64,000 bases of DNA from a virus, in IMG/VR virus record IMGVR_UViG_3300019752_000005, positions 1-64,000 of that record; one strand, written 5' to 3'. The notes below the pieces were generated by a model. That model had not been told where the DNA came from. It made no database searches and worked only from the letters and a program-made list of their open reading frames with translations. Both the position numbers and the translations under genes were made by a program. Positions 48,063 through 57,757 of this stretch are shown here, piece by piece (within the stretch, counting starts at the first letter, position 1; the number at the start of each line of letters is the position of its first letter).

Positions 48063-48524
48063 ATGCAACGAGATATTGATATTTTAAATAAAATTATCAC
48101 AGAAGAAAAAACTGCTGCAAAAAACCTAGTTATTAGTGCTGGTGCAGAACCAATCTACCAACAAGGTTACATTAACGCATTTCATCTCCTAGGTGTTTTG
48201 AATCGCCTATGCAAAGCTAGGGGTGATATCCCAGAATTCCAGATGTCACGCGGGGTGGCTTATTTTGTTGATGATGATAGTATGATTCGTCACATTACAT
48301 TTAAAAATAAGCATACAGATATATTTGTAAGCGGCACCACTAATGTTATAAACTATAATGGTAATTCAACTGAGAAAGCGTTTAATGTAACGTTAGACTT
48401 TAATCAATACGATGACCTAGAATGGCATTCGTTTATGTTTCGCTTTTCAGTGAAGATTTTGGACGCTCTTGACATTAACAAAACTAATTTAATTAAAGTG
48501 ATAGATAGGAGAGAAGACACCTAA
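48063..48524 (+). CDS. Unknown protein
   Basis: 153 residues. Helical N-terminus and a beta-rich second half. No family recognised. It follows a strong promoter and could be expressed early. Confidence 0.5.
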   Translation: MQRDIDILNKIITEEKTAAKNLVISAGAEPIYQQGYINAFHLLGVLNRLCKARGDIPEFQMSRGVAYFVDDDSMIRHITFKNKHTDIFVSGTTNVINYNGNSTEKAFNVTLDFNQYDDLEWHSFMFRFSVKILDALDINKTNLIKVIDRREDT

Positions 48525-48539
48525 TTAATGTGAATGGCA

Positions 48540-48562
48540 GTATGTTCCAAAATGGAACGTAC
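48540..48562. promoter_or_regulatory. Operator-like palindrome
   Basis: GTATGTTCCA (48540-48549) and TGGAACGTAC (48553-48562) are inverted copies with one mismatch around three bases. It lies 46 bases before the next gene, a typical place for a repressor site. Its TTCCA/TGGAA core recalls the TGGAAT cluster at 30.1-31.0 kb. Confidence 0.5.
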
Positions 48563-48608
48563 TTGATTCATCAATAAAAACAGCTTAAGTACACACAAGG
48601 AATAAATA

Positions 48609-48830
48609 ATGGATAATTCAAATATTGGTCGTGAAGTAATAATTATTCAGCACCGATGGATGGGGCAGATAACAAAGGAGATTGGCGAGCCGAAAACAGA
48701 TATTATCACCAAGGAAACAAAAACAATGGTTACCACAGCGAATAATGGTCGTTTTATGAAGTCAACAGAACTAAAGCGCGGAGATTCCATGAGTAACCCA
48801 ATATTTACAACTATAAGGTTTACTACATAA
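48609..48830 (+). CDS. Unknown small protein
   Basis: 73 residues with AAGGAAT upstream. No family recognised. It lies between an operator-like palindrome and a terminator and so forms a single-gene unit or the end of one. Confidence 0.45.
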   Translation: MDNSNIGREVIIIQHRWMGQITKEIGEPKTDIITKETKTMVTTANNGRFMKSTELKRGDSMSNPIFTTIRFTT

Positions 48831-48863
48831 GTAGTTAAGCTAATTTAATCACCATCACCCGCC

Positions 48864-48889
48864 AAAGCATCTTAACTGATGCTTTTTTT
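48864..48889 (+). terminator. Rho-independent terminator
   Basis: AAAGCATC (48864-48871) pairs with GATGCTTT around TTAACT, followed by a T run. Confidence 0.85.
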
Positions 48890-48962
48890 ATGTCTGCAAT
48901 AATCAAACTATATTTTATTAAATGGAAGTTAAGCGTGACAATAATAAAATAAAGGTTTATTT

Positions 48963-49706
48963 ATGATTTTAAGCAGAACACTAAAAATGCAGCCATGGGA
49001 ACACGGTTTCATTGAAGGGGAAACAGAAAAAGAATATAGGGACTTACTAACTTATATAGAAATGGGTGTAAAGCGTTCTTTACGTAAGCTATGGACTGCG
49101 AATCATGCTAAGGACGAGAAGAATAAAGGTACATACCCATCATGGTGGGGTAATAGAGCAAAGGAGTTGAAGTGGGAGCGTAGGGCTATTGCTAACGATA
49201 TACATAAAACTCAACAGGCTATGATAAACGCTCAGAAAGAAGCTAAAAAAACAAATGAAGAAATGATTTATAGGGAAAAACAATGGCTTAGGGTTGTTAG
49301 TAAGAAATTAAAACGATATGAAGATATGGCTGATAATAACCAAGATGACCAAATATCACCTACTGATATGAAAGATTTAGGGTTGGCAATGAAAACTGTT
49401 CATTCTGAGTTGGAACGCCACCAAGGATTGGGTCAGTACGATCTAAATGATGTTAATAAGGTAGTGGAATTATCTATGTTAGAACCAGATTGGGTTTCAG
49501 ATAGTATTGATCCAGAAAAGAAAGCTGTTAATCTTACTTGGCAGATGTCATCAATAAATCAATTTGGAATGCTTACCAACAATACTAAGCTTGCATTAGG
49601 CACAAATGTGTATATGCAGAAGATGTTAGAAGTTGATGGTGATGAATATATTCAGTCTATAACTACACCAAAGCCGACAGCAACAGTAAGTAGGAAAGAT
49701 GATTAG
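48963..49706 (+). CDS. Probable terminase small subunit
   Basis: 247 residues, five bases before the large terminase gene. The N-terminal EYRDLLTYIEMGVKRSLRKLW plus SWWGNRAKELKWERRA is like the DNA-binding start of phage small terminases. A long charged helical centre would form the oligomerisation part. The assignment is mainly by position. Confidence 0.55.
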   Translation: MILSRTLKMQPWEHGFIEGETEKEYRDLLTYIEMGVKRSLRKLWTANHAKDEKNKGTYPSWWGNRAKELKWERRAIANDIHKTQQAMINAQKEAKKTNEEMIYREKQWLRVVSKKLKRYEDMADNNQDDQISPTDMKDLGLAMKTVHSELERHQGLGQYDLNDVNKVVELSMLEPDWVSDSIDPEKKAVNLTWQMSSINQFGMLTNNTKLALGTNVYMQKMLEVDGDEYIQSITTPKPTATVSRKDD

Positions 49707-49711
49707 TTAGT

Positions 49712-51298
49712 ATGGGGTACTTTAAAAAAAAGAGAAAGAAGGTAGATATTGATCTATCCCAATCTAACATAGATCTACCCATGCACGATAAGCAGATTAT
49801 TGCATTTAATACTTTTGCAAACGAAATATTATATGGTGGTGCGCGTGGTGGTGGAAAATCTCTTTTATTAAGGTATGCTGCAATAAAGTGGTGTTTAGAT
49901 GTTGATGGTATTGAGATTTATATATTTCGTAAAACTTATGGTAATGTTATCAGAAACCATGTGTATGGTTCATTAGGTTTTAGTGCAATACTCGAACCAT
50001 TAAAAGCTTTTGGTGTTAGAATAATAACAAGCCAATCACCTATGGTTATATTCCCTAATGGAAGTAAAATAATCCTAAGTTACCTTAGAAATATGGCTGA
50101 TTATGATAATTATCACGGGATCGAAATGCCTGTTGTCATGTTTGACGAGCTAACGCAATTTCCGCAAGAGCTTTACTCTTTAATTAAAGGTAATCTGCGT
50201 ATGACAAATATAGAAATACCAGAAAAATATAGTTCTCAGGTTCTTATTAAGCAAGCTGCTGAGCAAGGGGTTGAATTACCAGATACATATAGTTTTTTTC
50301 CTAGAATAATATCAAGTTCAAATCCAACAGGAATCGGTCACAACTGGGTGAAATCAAACTTTGTTGATAGGTGCGGTAACGACATGGAGTTAAATATCAT
50401 ACCTAAAGATGAAGGTGGCATGGTGCGTCAATATGTTCCTGCAACAGTGTATGACAACCCCCAATTAATGAAGGACAGCCCAAACTACATCCACAATCTA
50501 AAATCTCTACCACCAGATAAGAGAAGGGCGTACTTAGAAGGTGACTGGGATGTTACATCAGGTGGTGCGGTAGATGATGTTTGGGATAGGAATATTCATA
50601 TTGTTAAAGCGTTTGATATACCACCAACTTGGGTGGTTTTTAGATCTCTTGATTGGGGTGAAGCACACCCTTACTCAGTGGGCTGGTGGGCACGTTCAAA
50701 CGGCGAAAGTGTTAAGTTAAAGAATGGCTTAACTGTAACCTATCCAGCAGGTACAGTATTTCGTATATATGAGGACTATGGGTGCGCAAATCCAGATAGA
50801 GAGCCTGATAAAGGAGTTAGGTTAACAACAACACAAGTTGCTAGACGTGTGTTAACTATAGAAGAAAATCTTGGTATAAGAAGCGCATTTGGTATTGCTG
50901 ATGGGCAAATATTTAGCCCAAATAACGGTAGTTCTTTATATGAAGGTTTTGAGAAAAATGAAGTGTATTGGGTTGCAGCAGATAAGTCACCAGGTTCACG
51001 TAAAATAGGATTATCTCTATTAAAGGCTATGATGAAATCATCTGTAGATAGAGATGATTATATAGTTAGAATGCAACAAGGCGATCATGTTCACCCGCCA
51101 GAATCAACTCATGAAGAGTCTTGTTTCTACGTATTTGATAGATGTAAGCAGTGGATAAGGACAGTGCCAAGCCTACCATTAAGTAAGCTTGACCCTGATG
51201 ATGTTAATACAGATGCTGAGGATCATATTTATGATGAAACTCGCTATGCGCTAATGCATAAACCATCACACGCTTCTATATTAAGTATGGATTATTAA
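49712..51298 (+). CDS. terL: Terminase large subunit
   Basis: A 528-residue packaging motor. Walker A GGARGGGKS (about 42-50), Walker B VVMFDELTQFP and a coupling SSNPTG form the ATPase; SLDWGEAHPYSVGWW, GIADGQIF and the final AEDHIYDETRYAL give the RNase H-like nuclease acids. It cuts concatemeric DNA and pumps it through the portal (59328-60812), which is 8 kb away instead of adjacent. Its 3' end overlaps a convergent gene by 18 bases. Confidence 0.95.
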   Translation: MGYFKKKRKKVDIDLSQSNIDLPMHDKQIIAFNTFANEILYGGARGGGKSLLLRYAAIKWCLDVDGIEIYIFRKTYGNVIRNHVYGSLGFSAILEPLKAFGVRIITSQSPMVIFPNGSKIILSYLRNMADYDNYHGIEMPVVMFDELTQFPQELYSLIKGNLRMTNIEIPEKYSSQVLIKQAAEQGVELPDTYSFFPRIISSSNPTGIGHNWVKSNFVDRCGNDMELNIIPKDEGGMVRQYVPATVYDNPQLMKDSPNYIHNLKSLPPDKRRAYLEGDWDVTSGGAVDDVWDRNIHIVKAFDIPPTWVVFRSLDWGEAHPYSVGWWARSNGESVKLKNGLTVTYPAGTVFRIYEDYGCANPDREPDKGVRLTTTQVARRVLTIEENLGIRSAFGIADGQIFSPNNGSSLYEGFEKNEVYWVAADKSPGSRKIGLSLLKAMMKSSVDRDDYIVRMQQGDHVHPPESTHEESCFYVFDRCKQWIRTVPSLPLSKLDPDDVNTDAEDHIYDETRYALMHKPSHASILSMDY

Positions 51299-51595
51299 GG
51301 ATGCCTTATCCAAACACCCCTTACAAATAGATTTACCAGAAAATATTGAAATCAGTTTATCATCTTCTGCACCACATAAACTGCAACCCCATTTCGGTAG
51401 GTAACCTTCAAACAATACCCTTAATTCATTATCACTAAGGGTGTGTAAACTTTCACCTAACCCATCAACAGAATTTAAAATCCTATTAATACTTTCAAGG
51501 GTGTATGGTTGGTAGAATGGGGATGACTCAATAACACACTCTCTTAGATATTTTATTGTGCCATCAATAGACTCTTTTCTTGTGTGCAGGTGCAT
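51281..51595 (-). CDS. Small protein with C-terminal zinc finger
   Basis: 104 residues; a helical front part, then CSLCGAEDD...CKGC, a four-cysteine zinc site. No family recognised. Overlaps the terminase end on the opposite strand. Confidence 0.5.
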   Translation of the reverse strand: MHLHTRKESIDGTIKYLRECVIESSPFYQPYTLESINRILNSVDGLGESLHTLSDNELRVLFEGYLPKWGCSLCGAEDDKLISIFSGKSICKGCLDKASLIIHT

Positions 51596-52342
51596 CTAAT
51601 TTTTCAACCACTCAGTGCCACTTATTTTATATTTTAAGTTAAAGTGCTCAATATCATCTTTAATTTCTATTGCAAAGCAATACTTGGGGTGCGATTCATC
51701 AAGCATCTCTTCAAAAATTTCTGCAACATGAAGCTCCCCACCACATAACCAAGGCTCCTTCAGCATGTTTTCCATTGTACCAACAATACCGAAAGACCTT
51801 GTAACCACATTGCTTGGTTTAGAAATATGCTTATCTTCCATATCACTGGATATCTGGTATTTTATTTTGTAAACACCAATCTTACGAATAATAGCCTGCA
51901 CTAACTTAGGTAACCCACATTTAATATATTGCTGGTAATCAGCACCCAAATCGTCCTTCATTTTTTCCTTAGCCACTTCATCCCAGTTTGATGGGCATGT
52001 GATATAGATAGTGTATGGCATACGTGGTGTTAAACCGTTATGTTTCATAGATGATAAGTGGGATAGACAACAAAAATCATCTATTGCACATATTATTTCA
52101 TAAGGGTTATGCTGATACTTTCCTAAGACATGATATGTATCATAATCAAATTCACTTCTATTTAACACACCAGATTCCAGTGCGCTATTTAAGTGGTTGT
52201 AGAAGATATCACTACTTGGTGTTTCTGTGTGAACTTCCTTATAAAAATTAAAGATAATCAAACCAAGATCATATAATCTTAAAACTGGTTTTTTTTGTTT
52301 ACCTATTAATAAGTTAATCTCTCTTTGGTATTTCGACATCAT
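51596..52342 (-). CDS. Unknown protein
   Basis: 248 residues, abutting the zinc-finger gene. Mixed alpha/beta, several cysteines, no recognised motif. Confidence 0.5.
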   Translation of the reverse strand: MMSKYQREINLLIGKQKKPVLRLYDLGLIIFNFYKEVHTETPSSDIFYNHLNSALESGVLNRSEFDYDTYHVLGKYQHNPYEIICAIDDFCCLSHLSSMKHNGLTPRMPYTIYITCPSNWDEVAKEKMKDDLGADYQQYIKCGLPKLVQAIIRKIGVYKIKYQISSDMEDKHISKPSNVVTRSFGIVGTMENMLKEPWLCGGELHVAEIFEEMLDESHPKYCFAIEIKDDIEHFNLKYKISGTEWLKN

Positions 52343-52345
52343 AAT

Positions 52346-52627
52346 TTAAAAACCTTTAAAGCTGGAAACCAACTCACTATAAATTACCACGCCAAAGAAG
52401 TTTTCCAATCTTGCGCGTTCACCTTCTGTTTTTGGGTTTGCCATCTTTACAAATAGCTCTCCATCAGAACAAGGTATGGTGGTATTTTTTTGAAGCTTAC
52501 TATCACCTACAGCAATAATATGTGCGGTGTAATGATGATTACCGTCACTTGACGGGTGTTTTTCATACCTAACACCATGTTTGTTCATGAAATTAAATAA
52601 TCTTTTACCTAAAACTTGTTGTTGCAT
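52346..52627 (-). CDS. Unknown small protein
   Basis: 93 residues with HPSSDGNHHYTAHI in the first half. No family recognised. Close spacing to both neighbours suggests one transcript. Confidence 0.45.
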   Translation of the reverse strand: MQQQVLGKRLFNFMNKHGVRYEKHPSSDGNHHYTAHIIAVGDSKLQKNTTIPCSDGELFVKMANPKTEGERARLENFFGVVIYSELVSSFKGF

Positions 52628-52632
52628 ACTAA

Positions 52633-52947
52633 CTACTCCTTAATCTTACTCATGTAATTTACAGTATCAGGCATGTTATAAAACTGTTCTAGCAACTTTT
52701 CAACGTCACTCTCTTTAGTATAGTATGAAGCGCGGAAACGATGCAAGTTTTCACCGTCTTTTTTACCCACAGCGACTAGGTCGCGGGAATCTTGTTGGTA
52801 GAATAGGGTGAATATGCCATTGTATTCTAGTGTTTTGTAGGGTTTACTATCACAACAGATTGCTTTAATCAGGCAGTTGGGGGCTGTGGATGGGGTGAAG
52901 TTGGTTAGGTTTGGTATTAGATTTTCCTTTACCTTATGTTTTAACAT
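52633..52947 (-). CDS. Unknown small protein of the paralog cluster
   Basis: 104 residues. General pattern like neighbouring unknown proteins (beta-rich centre, short C-terminal helix 'VEKLLEQFYNM'). Overlaps the next upstream gene by 7 bases. Confidence 0.45.
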   Translation of the reverse strand: MLKHKVKENLIPNLTNFTPSTAPNCLIKAICCDSKPYKTLEYNGIFTLFYQQDSRDLVAVGKKDGENLHRFRASYYTKESDVEKLLEQFYNMPDTVNYMSKIKE

Positions 52948-53528
52948 AAAAACTTCCTTAATTGTTTTTCAAGTTGAGCCATTCCACCGAATCTATTGTG
53001 TTGAAACATAAAACTACCTCTATCAAAGTTAGATTCTTTTATTTTAATTTTCTTATCACCTACCATGAAATATCTTACAAGAAAAGCATGTTGGGACAAT
53101 GGATCGGCTTTTGCCTTTATCCCACCAAAAACCACATCCTCACTTGTCATTGACTCCATTCTGTGAATCAGGGTCGCTGTAGTATTTTCTATATCACTTG
53201 TTATTTCAAAGCTCCTTGACGAATGCTGTAGAATTACTTTAGCAGCGTTTTGCACGCTCAACTCACTGCTAATAACGTGTATTTCATTTTCACAGCCATC
53301 TATTAAGTCTGTTTTAGTTACCCCTCCCACAAACCTAGCTCGACCATCTTTTATATAAAGTTGTACGTGCTTAATCCATTTGCTTTTGATATCTATCAAT
53401 AGACCACCGTTGTTGCTAGTGCTATTGATAATAAATCTATCTTGCACCCTACCTTTATTTAAGTGGTGTAATAGTTCGGCTTCTATTGAATTGAAAACCA
53501 TAACTTCTTTTTTAAAAAACCCAAACAT
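52941..53528 (-). CDS. Unknown protein, paralog of the C-terminal half of 53576-54838
   Basis: 195 residues. The segment IKSKWIKHVQLYIKDGRARF...TKTDLIDGCENE matches LQNKWISGVEVWVDENNKGMF...KIDLINRAEVKK in the neighbour, with the same order of strands and helices afterwards. This supports duplication. Function unknown. Confidence 0.5.
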   Translation of the reverse strand: MFGFFKKEVMVFNSIEAELLHHLNKGRVQDRFIINSTSNNGGLLIDIKSKWIKHVQLYIKDGRARFVGGVTKTDLIDGCENEIHVISSELSVQNAAKVILQHSSRSFEITSDIENTTATLIHRMESMTSEDVVFGGIKAKADPLSQHAFLVRYFMVGDKKIKIKESNFDRGSFMFQHNRFGGMAQLEKQLRKFLC

Positions 53529-53548
53529 AATATTTTCCTTTAAGTTAA

Positions 53549-53564
53549 AGCCGCCTGAGCGGCT
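53549..53564 (-). terminator. Hairpin, probable terminator
   Basis: AGCCGC (53549-53554) pairs with GCGGCT (53559-53564) around CTGA; on the minus strand a moderately T-rich stretch follows. Confidence 0.6.
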
Positions 53565-53575
53565 GCTGATAGCTA

Positions 53576-54838
53576 TTAGTTTAGCATATCCTTAATATCA
53601 GTAATTAAACCTTGCAGATCAAAATGACCACCTAATATATTATTAGAAAGGCTTCTTTCGGTTGGTTTGATTATATCACCATCAGAGTTTAAATCATGTA
53701 TACTATATTGCTCCCGCATACCTGACACATGATATTTTGAGATGTGACGAATAACAAAAGACAAGTCATCGCTCATGAAATAGTAATAACGAGCATCATC
53801 ATGTTCTCCACCGAATCTAATATCAACCAGAATAAAATAACACCCGCCAGAAACCTCGTTTATCTTAGTGGTTAAAACACCCCCTATAGCCTTCGCCTCA
53901 TCAATGACATCAACAGATTGCCGAGAACACCGCACCAATTCATCAATAATCACTTCTATATCAACAAGGCTGTTCTTTTTCACCTCAGCCCGATTAATTA
54001 GATCAATCTTACCTACGTCACTAACAAACATACCTTTGTTATTTTCATCAACCCACACCTCCACGCCACTAATCCACTTATTTTGCAACGTGTAAAGCGC
54101 ACCGTTTTCATCTTTCTGTTCCTTTTTTACGGTGAATTGGTGTGGGGATTTTTGGTTTAGGGTGGTTAGGAAGTCTTGATTTTTAATATATCTATCCTTA
54201 ATCAAGGATGACGCTTCTTTAATATAACCCTCCAAATCATTGCCGCTAAAACTAATTTCCCTGTACTTCCCATTTAAATCATAGAGGCAAATATCCACCA
54301 TATCCAAACCCTTATCACCATGTAGAACAAAATCTGATGTTTGATATTCTGCAAACCACCCACTACCAACACTTAAACAGCTTTTTATATCACTAGGATT
54401 GATACTAGGAAGGCTTTTAGTTAAAAGGTGAATAAAATCACCTACCTTCAACTCTAGTGATTTATTATTCTTCTGCTTAACACTAATAATGTGAGATTTA
54501 ATATCTGTAGCTATACCATTGATTCCAGTTGATGATGGTATGTTATTTAACCTCTCATTATTAATATGTAACCCCAAAATAAGATAATAATCATTAGTAG
54601 TGACACTGCCTAGTAATTTTATCGTTACATGTTTACCAAGCAGCATTCCATCAACTAAGTAATAGCTGCTTGATGAATTATGACCTATATGGTGTGAGTC
54701 AAGGAATGTAATGTTGTTTTCAATTTCTCTAATCTTTACATTATCAAAACCATTACCCTCAAAAGCATCACGAATACCGCGTAACACCTCATCTTCAAAA
54801 GCACTCCTAACACACTTAGCCAAACATTTAAACATAAT
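53576..54838 (-). CDS. Unknown two-part protein of a local paralog family
   Basis: 420 residues from ATG 54838, with AGGAG eight bases upstream. The N-terminal part (MFKCLAKCVRSAFEDEVLRG, then a DNVKIREIENNITFL strand) resembles the 54828-55193 product. The C-terminal part resembles 52941-53528. It therefore looks like a fusion or ancestor of two neighbouring families. No outside family recognised. Confidence 0.5.
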   Translation of the reverse strand: MMFKCLAKCVRSAFEDEVLRGIRDAFEGNGFDNVKIREIENNITFLDSHHIGHNSSSSYYLVDGMLLGKHVTIKLLGSVTTNDYYLILGLHINNERLNNIPSSTGINGIATDIKSHIISVKQKNNKSLELKVGDFIHLLTKSLPSINPSDIKSCLSVGSGWFAEYQTSDFVLHGDKGLDMVDICLYDLNGKYREISFSGNDLEGYIKEASSLIKDRYIKNQDFLTTLNQKSPHQFTVKKEQKDENGALYTLQNKWISGVEVWVDENNKGMFVSDVGKIDLINRAEVKKNSLVDIEVIIDELVRCSRQSVDVIDEAKAIGGVLTTKINEVSGGCYFILVDIRFGGEHDDARYYYFMSDDLSFVIRHISKYHVSGMREQYSIHDLNSDGDIIKPTERSLSNNILGGHFDLQGLITDIKDMLN

Positions 54839-55193
54839 TAAATTCTCCTGATAAAACATCATTCACTTTATTTTTTAATTCACCAATCAAAACATCCTCC
54901 TTCAATCCCACTTTTTGTCTATTCACATATAAACTACATGTGGTTAAATCATCGTTATTTTTAATACAAGGGAATAGTCTAATCTTGTCACTAGTTTTAA
55001 GGAATGTAACTGGCATAGTACCGTCTAGTAGTGCGGATACAGTGTAGCCATAGTTCCATATTATCACTAAATCCCTTTCTTCTCTTTCTACTTTAATATT
55101 GGTGAAGCCTTGCTCTAATAGAGATTCTTTAATTTGTAAAGAAACTTTATCTGCTAAAGTGCATTCAACCCATTTTTTTAAGTGTTTAATCAT
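54828..55193 (-). CDS. Unknown protein, paralog of the N-terminal part of 53576-54838
   Basis: 121 residues. MIKHLKKWVECTLADKVSLQI...GFTNIKVEREERDLVII corresponds to the start of the next gene's product, and it ends with a similar LIGELKNKVNDVL helix. Overlaps that gene by 11 bases. Confidence 0.5.
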   Translation of the reverse strand: MIKHLKKWVECTLADKVSLQIKESLLEQGFTNIKVEREERDLVIIWNYGYTVSALLDGTMPVTFLKTSDKIRLFPCIKNNDDLTTCSLYVNRQKVGLKEDVLIGELKNKVNDVLSGEFNYV

Positions 55194-55296
55194 GCTCGCT
55201 CCTTTTTTAATTAAATAACACTAAAATTATAACACAAATAACCAATTACGTAGCCAATTAGAGCTAATAAAGACCGTGAATAGCTAAGAATAATGA

Positions 55297-55683
55297 TTAA
55301 TACGTCCATTTAGTTTTAACTTTACAAAAATCGAGCATCATTTTTTCCAATACATTTACAATATCTTCATTAAAAACAGGAAACTGTGTTGTACGTTCTG
55401 GCTTGTGTGTATCGATAAGATAGCAGTCAATCCAATTCCCGTATGAATAATTGAATACAACATAAAATCTCATACCATTATATCTAACTAAAAATTGATT
55501 ACGCCTAAACCACTCGTCATATTCTACAACCACAAATTCAGTATTTTTTATATGTGCAGTCTTAAAATTTAAGTTGTCTATGATTTTACCAAAAACACTG
55601 TAAGGCATTGGTGGTGGATAATTTACATGATATGGTGTATGGTTGCGTTTAAAATACATCCTGATTTTACTGAGTAATGTCAT
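55297..55683 (-). CDS. Unknown protein, member of a three-gene paralog group
   Basis: 128 residues. The C-terminal LDFCKVKTKWTY and the NLN...FVVVEYD region resemble the upstream neighbour (CHKIYTSWEY). About 100 bases without a gene separate it from 54828-55193; I see nothing in that gap. Confidence 0.45.
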   Translation of the reverse strand: MTLLSKIRMYFKRNHTPYHVNYPPPMPYSVFGKIIDNLNFKTAHIKNTEFVVVEYDEWFRRNQFLVRYNGMRFYVVFNYSYGNWIDCYLIDTHKPERTTQFPVFNEDIVNVLEKMMLDFCKVKTKWTY

Positions 55684-56076
55684 TTAATACTCCCAACTAG
55701 TATAAATTTTATGACATTCTAAAATCTTTTTTGGCAGCATATTAGTTAATTGTGAGCGTATAAACTTTACTTCACTACCCCACCCACCATTTATATCCAT
55801 AACAAAACAAGATAACCCATTGTGAGTGGAGTGATCATAACTCATAAGTAAAACTGTGAGCGTTTCACCTGACTCAACTACTATATCATTACTGTGATGA
55901 TCTAAATTGATTTTAATTATAGAAAACCTACGATGTTGTTGTGTGGATAATAATCTTGAATTCAAGTTATCGATTAGATTGTAGATTTCAATTATCGATA
56001 ACAATGGAGGTTTGATTGGGTTTTTATCGCATTCTGTTTTCTTGTTAAACATAAGAATGTTTTTAATCCAACTCAT
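55684..56076 (-). CDS. Unknown protein, member of a three-gene paralog group
   Basis: 130 residues. Same layout as 55297-55683: short basic start, IDNLN helix, beta-rich centre, final W/Y-rich tail. It abuts that gene exactly. Confidence 0.45.
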   Translation of the reverse strand: MSWIKNILMFNKKTECDKNPIKPPLLSIIEIYNLIDNLNSRLLSTQQHRRFSIIKINLDHHSNDIVVESGETLTVLLMSYDHSTHNGLSCFVMDINGGWGSEVKFIRSQLTNMLPKKILECHKIYTSWEY

Positions 56077-56459
56077 GTTATTCTCCTTATACCATGATCA
56101 GCTCTTATAGAGATAAGATGTTTAACCAATGAACTCATGTAATGTGGACACAGCGGTCTTTTCATAGAATCATAAAAACCTAAGTGTTTAAAGTTGTTTT
56201 TTACTGTCACCTTAAACTCCCATAGATAATACCTATAACTATATAAATCTGTGACAGTTAGATTGATAAAAGTTTGACCTCTATCTGATACTTTAGCTAT
56301 AATTTCATCAGGTGAATTAGTTAGATCACCTTCTATAACAATAAATTCATCGTGACTGAACATCTTATCATTAAGTAATTTTATAGTATGATTAATGCAA
56401 TTTATTTTTATTTGCTCGTCATTTGGTTTGGTATCTTTTTTCTTAAAAAAATTAAGCAT
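56073..56459 (-). CDS. Unknown protein, member of a three-gene paralog group
   Basis: 128 residues with a basic start (MLNFFKKKD) and EFIVIEGD strand as in its two neighbours. Overlaps both neighbours by 4-8 bases. Confidence 0.45.
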   Translation of the reverse strand: MLNFFKKKDTKPNDEQIKINCINHTIKLLNDKMFSHDEFIVIEGDLTNSPDEIIAKVSDRGQTFINLTVTDLYSYRYYLWEFKVTVKNNFKHLGFYDSMKRPLCPHYMSSLVKHLISIRADHGIRRIT

Positions 56460-56739
56460 TGAAATGAAACCTCTCTAAATAAAATTTCCCATACTGGTTA
56501 ATTATGGGTGTAAGGTAAGCTGTGTAATATAACAAGTAAACATACCAGCTTGCCTTCCTACTCATCATCTCAACTGGATCTTTATAGCTATAATGGATCT
56601 CATGCCTGTAAAACTCAATCTGTTCTTTTATTTTAACGTCGCATTCATAGAGAGAATGCGACTGACAAGCCAAACCATATTCTAGTGTTTGGGCTATATA
56701 GAGGTTGTTATGTTTGTGGATGATGTATCTGACTTTCAT
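56452..56739 (-). CDS. Unknown small protein
   Basis: 95 residues, rich in Tyr and His (HKHNNLYIAQTLEYG). No membrane segment of full length, no family recognised. A near-copy of the dispersed motif lies at 56547. Confidence 0.45.
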   Translation of the reverse strand: MKVRYIIHKHNNLYIAQTLEYGLACQSHSLYECDVKIKEQIEFYRHEIHYSYKDPVEMMSRKASWYVYLLYYTAYLTPIINQYGKFYLERFHFNA

Positions 56740-56990
56740 CTAGGACAATCCTTTTTAACGGTATTGGTTAGTGCTTCCAACCAACTCATTGACCATCCAT
56801 AAAATATTTCATCAAGCATTTCATTAGATAGATCATAAATATTATCACCATAACCAGATATTATATCTAAATCTAGCTTAGCATCCACTACATCATGATG
56901 ATTATAATCACATAAAAGTTCATAAGCGATTACCCTTAGATAATATATTTTATTGTTAATCAATAAAACCTTTAGTTGTTGTTCTGTCAC
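56736..56990 (-). CDS. Unknown small acidic protein
   Basis: 84 residues, acidic, helical. Overlaps the methylase gene (ATGA) and so is probably co-translated with it. No family recognised. Confidence 0.45.
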   Translation of the reverse strand: MTEQQLKVLLINNKIYYLRVIAYELLCDYNHHDVVDAKLDLDIISGYGDNIYDLSNEMLDEIFYGWSMSWLEALTNTVKKDCPR

Positions 56991-57757
56991 TTATCAGACC
57001 TTATTATTAACACCTCTTTAGCGTCTTTCCTAGATGTTTTCTTGCACGCTATATTTCTCTTGACATCAAAAAAAACGAACTCAAAACCCTTGCCAGAATA
57101 CAACTCTATTATATCTATATCAGCTTTATTGGATACAACAACATCTCCGTCTATTGAAGATGCGTATTTACATAATCTAACTTGATCACCCCATGAAAAT
57201 CCCTTACCTGTATAGCCATTAAATGAATTATGGTATGGTGGATCAATATAAACAAAATCACCATCTCTTGGTTGAACATTACTAAAATCTGTGCAGGTGA
57301 ATTTAAAACTACTAAACACATCTTTATAGGCAAGAAAATCTTTTTTGTAATTTATATTGAAATAACTACCCATACCAACATTAAAGTCACCTCTCTTGTT
57401 GAATCTAACTAATCCATTAAAGCAGGTTCTATTTAAATAGTAGAATAGCTGCGCTGCATACGCAGTGTTTTGATTGTCAAGATCGTTAAATACATCACGA
57501 TAATAATAATATAAATCTTTATCGTTCCTCATATCTATATCGCAAACCAATCCGTGCTGAATTTGTTTATAAAGGTTGATCACATGCGGGTTTAAATCAT
57601 TCAGCACAGCATCATTAACACCTAAACCTAACGCAACAGAAACACCTCCAGCAAAAGGCTCAATAAGCCTTTGTTCTTTTTTATAGTATTTTTTTAAGGT
57701 GGGTATAAGCCAACGTTTACCGCCAGCGTATTTCAACACAGGATTTAACAAGCTCAC
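56987..57757 (-). CDS. dam: DNA adenine methyltransferase, Dam/D12 class
   Basis: A 256-residue N6-adenine methylase. Motif X KYAGGKRWL, motif I EPFAGGVSVAL, RFNKRGDFNVGMG in the target-recognition part and motif IV DPPYHN are all present. The class most often methylates GATC; the actual site is not shown by sequence. It could protect phage DNA from restriction or mark it for replication timing. Confidence 0.9.
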   Translation of the reverse strand: MSLLNPVLKYAGGKRWLIPTLKKYYKKEQRLIEPFAGGVSVALGLGVNDAVLNDLNPHVINLYKQIQHGLVCDIDMRNDKDLYYYYRDVFNDLDNQNTAYAAQLFYYLNRTCFNGLVRFNKRGDFNVGMGSYFNINYKKDFLAYKDVFSSFKFTCTDFSNVQPRDGDFVYIDPPYHNSFNGYTGKGFSWGDQVRLCKYASSIDGDVVVSNKADIDIIELYSGKGFEFVFFDVKRNIACKKTSRKDAKEVLIIRSDK

